Source: Dipteris shenzhenensis
Lineage: Eukaryota; Polypodiophyta; Polypodiopsida; Gleicheniales
Strand: one strand, 5' to 3'
DNA: 64,000 nt
Assembly (NCBI GenBank): GCA_047967505.1
Contig: CM106540.1
Shown: positions 63,894 to 64,000 of the stretch, in pieces
How the letters are laid out: the number at the start of each line of letters is the position of its first letter
Numbering within the stretch: the stretch's first letter is position 1
Notes under the pieces: generated by a model
What the model saw: the letters and a program-made list of their open reading frames with translations, nothing else
Databases searched by the model: none
What the model was told of the DNA's origin: nothing
Translations under genes and position numbers: made by a program

Positions 63894-64000
63894 ATCTCTA
63901 TGACGACAACAGGTTCTACTCTTTCCTGGCGTTGGCCTCACGTTGTCAATAACAGTCGATTCGTTTGGGATCATTTCTACACAGACCATCCTACTCAACG
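63894..64000. other. Unassigned window end
   Basis: About 100 bases with no recognised feature. Confidence 0.3.

Overview
This looks like a stretch of nuclear DNA from a land plant with a large, transposon-saturated genome. The evidence is: Ty1/copia elements whose primer-binding site TGGTATCAGAGC is the usual plant initiator-Met-tRNA type; chromodomain Ty3/gypsy elements; and two stretches of intron-containing nuclear coding sequence, a bacterial-type ribosomal protein L9 of organellar (probably mitochondrial) kind and a cinnamoyl-CoA-reductase-like reductase. The long introns and the many decayed LINEs would fit a fern or another seedless or large-genome vascular plant, but that placement is inference. 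No prokaryotic operon, CRISPR array or rRNA gene was seen.

Layout. 1-5118: a decayed chromodomain Ty3/gypsy element split by a LINE (507-3621) and ending in its LTR. 5119-6760: a gag-only copia-like relic. 6761-12556: a nearly complete copia element with LTRs, PBS and a single-frame gag-pol broken by two stops. 13065-14095: a solo LTR with a 5-bp target duplication. 14405-14781 (minus): two exons of an L9 gene. 15174-20222: a LINE interrupted by a deleted gypsy element (15652-18426). 20223-23884: a LINE carrying an internal inversion and a deleted copia (21466-23133). 23912-27081 (minus): a non-autonomous LTR element. 27087-31910: two LINEs head to tail. 32567-38581 (minus): a copia element with paired LTRs. 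38741-42122: two more LINEs head to tail. 43554-44401: a further LTR. 44568-49320: two LINEs separated by a roughly 1-kb CTN microsatellite, the second with an unbroken reverse transcriptase frame. 49891-52300: relics. 52440-59893 (minus): a gypsy element into which a copia element inserted, followed by a deletion that fused the copia integrase in frame to the gypsy integrase tail and chromodomain. 60526-61862: a second copy of the non-autonomous LTR element. 62655-63131: the reductase-like gene piece.

The window is mainly a record of retrotransposon activity. LINEs of one clade end in a short GTCTTC-N-GAAGAC hairpin plus a simple repeat (CTTT, CT or TTC), and later LINEs start directly at those repeats, giving head-to-tail arrays. 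LTR elements are nested in the LINEs with 5-bp duplications. The copia families share unusual leader sequence (dense CCGTAC repeats and a TTTGGGGCTTTT motif), and one gypsy LTR carries a run of short palindromes whose arms co-vary and which are dense in TTGAC (W-box-like) cores. Almost every retroelement frame is broken; the exception is the LINE frame at 46833-49022.
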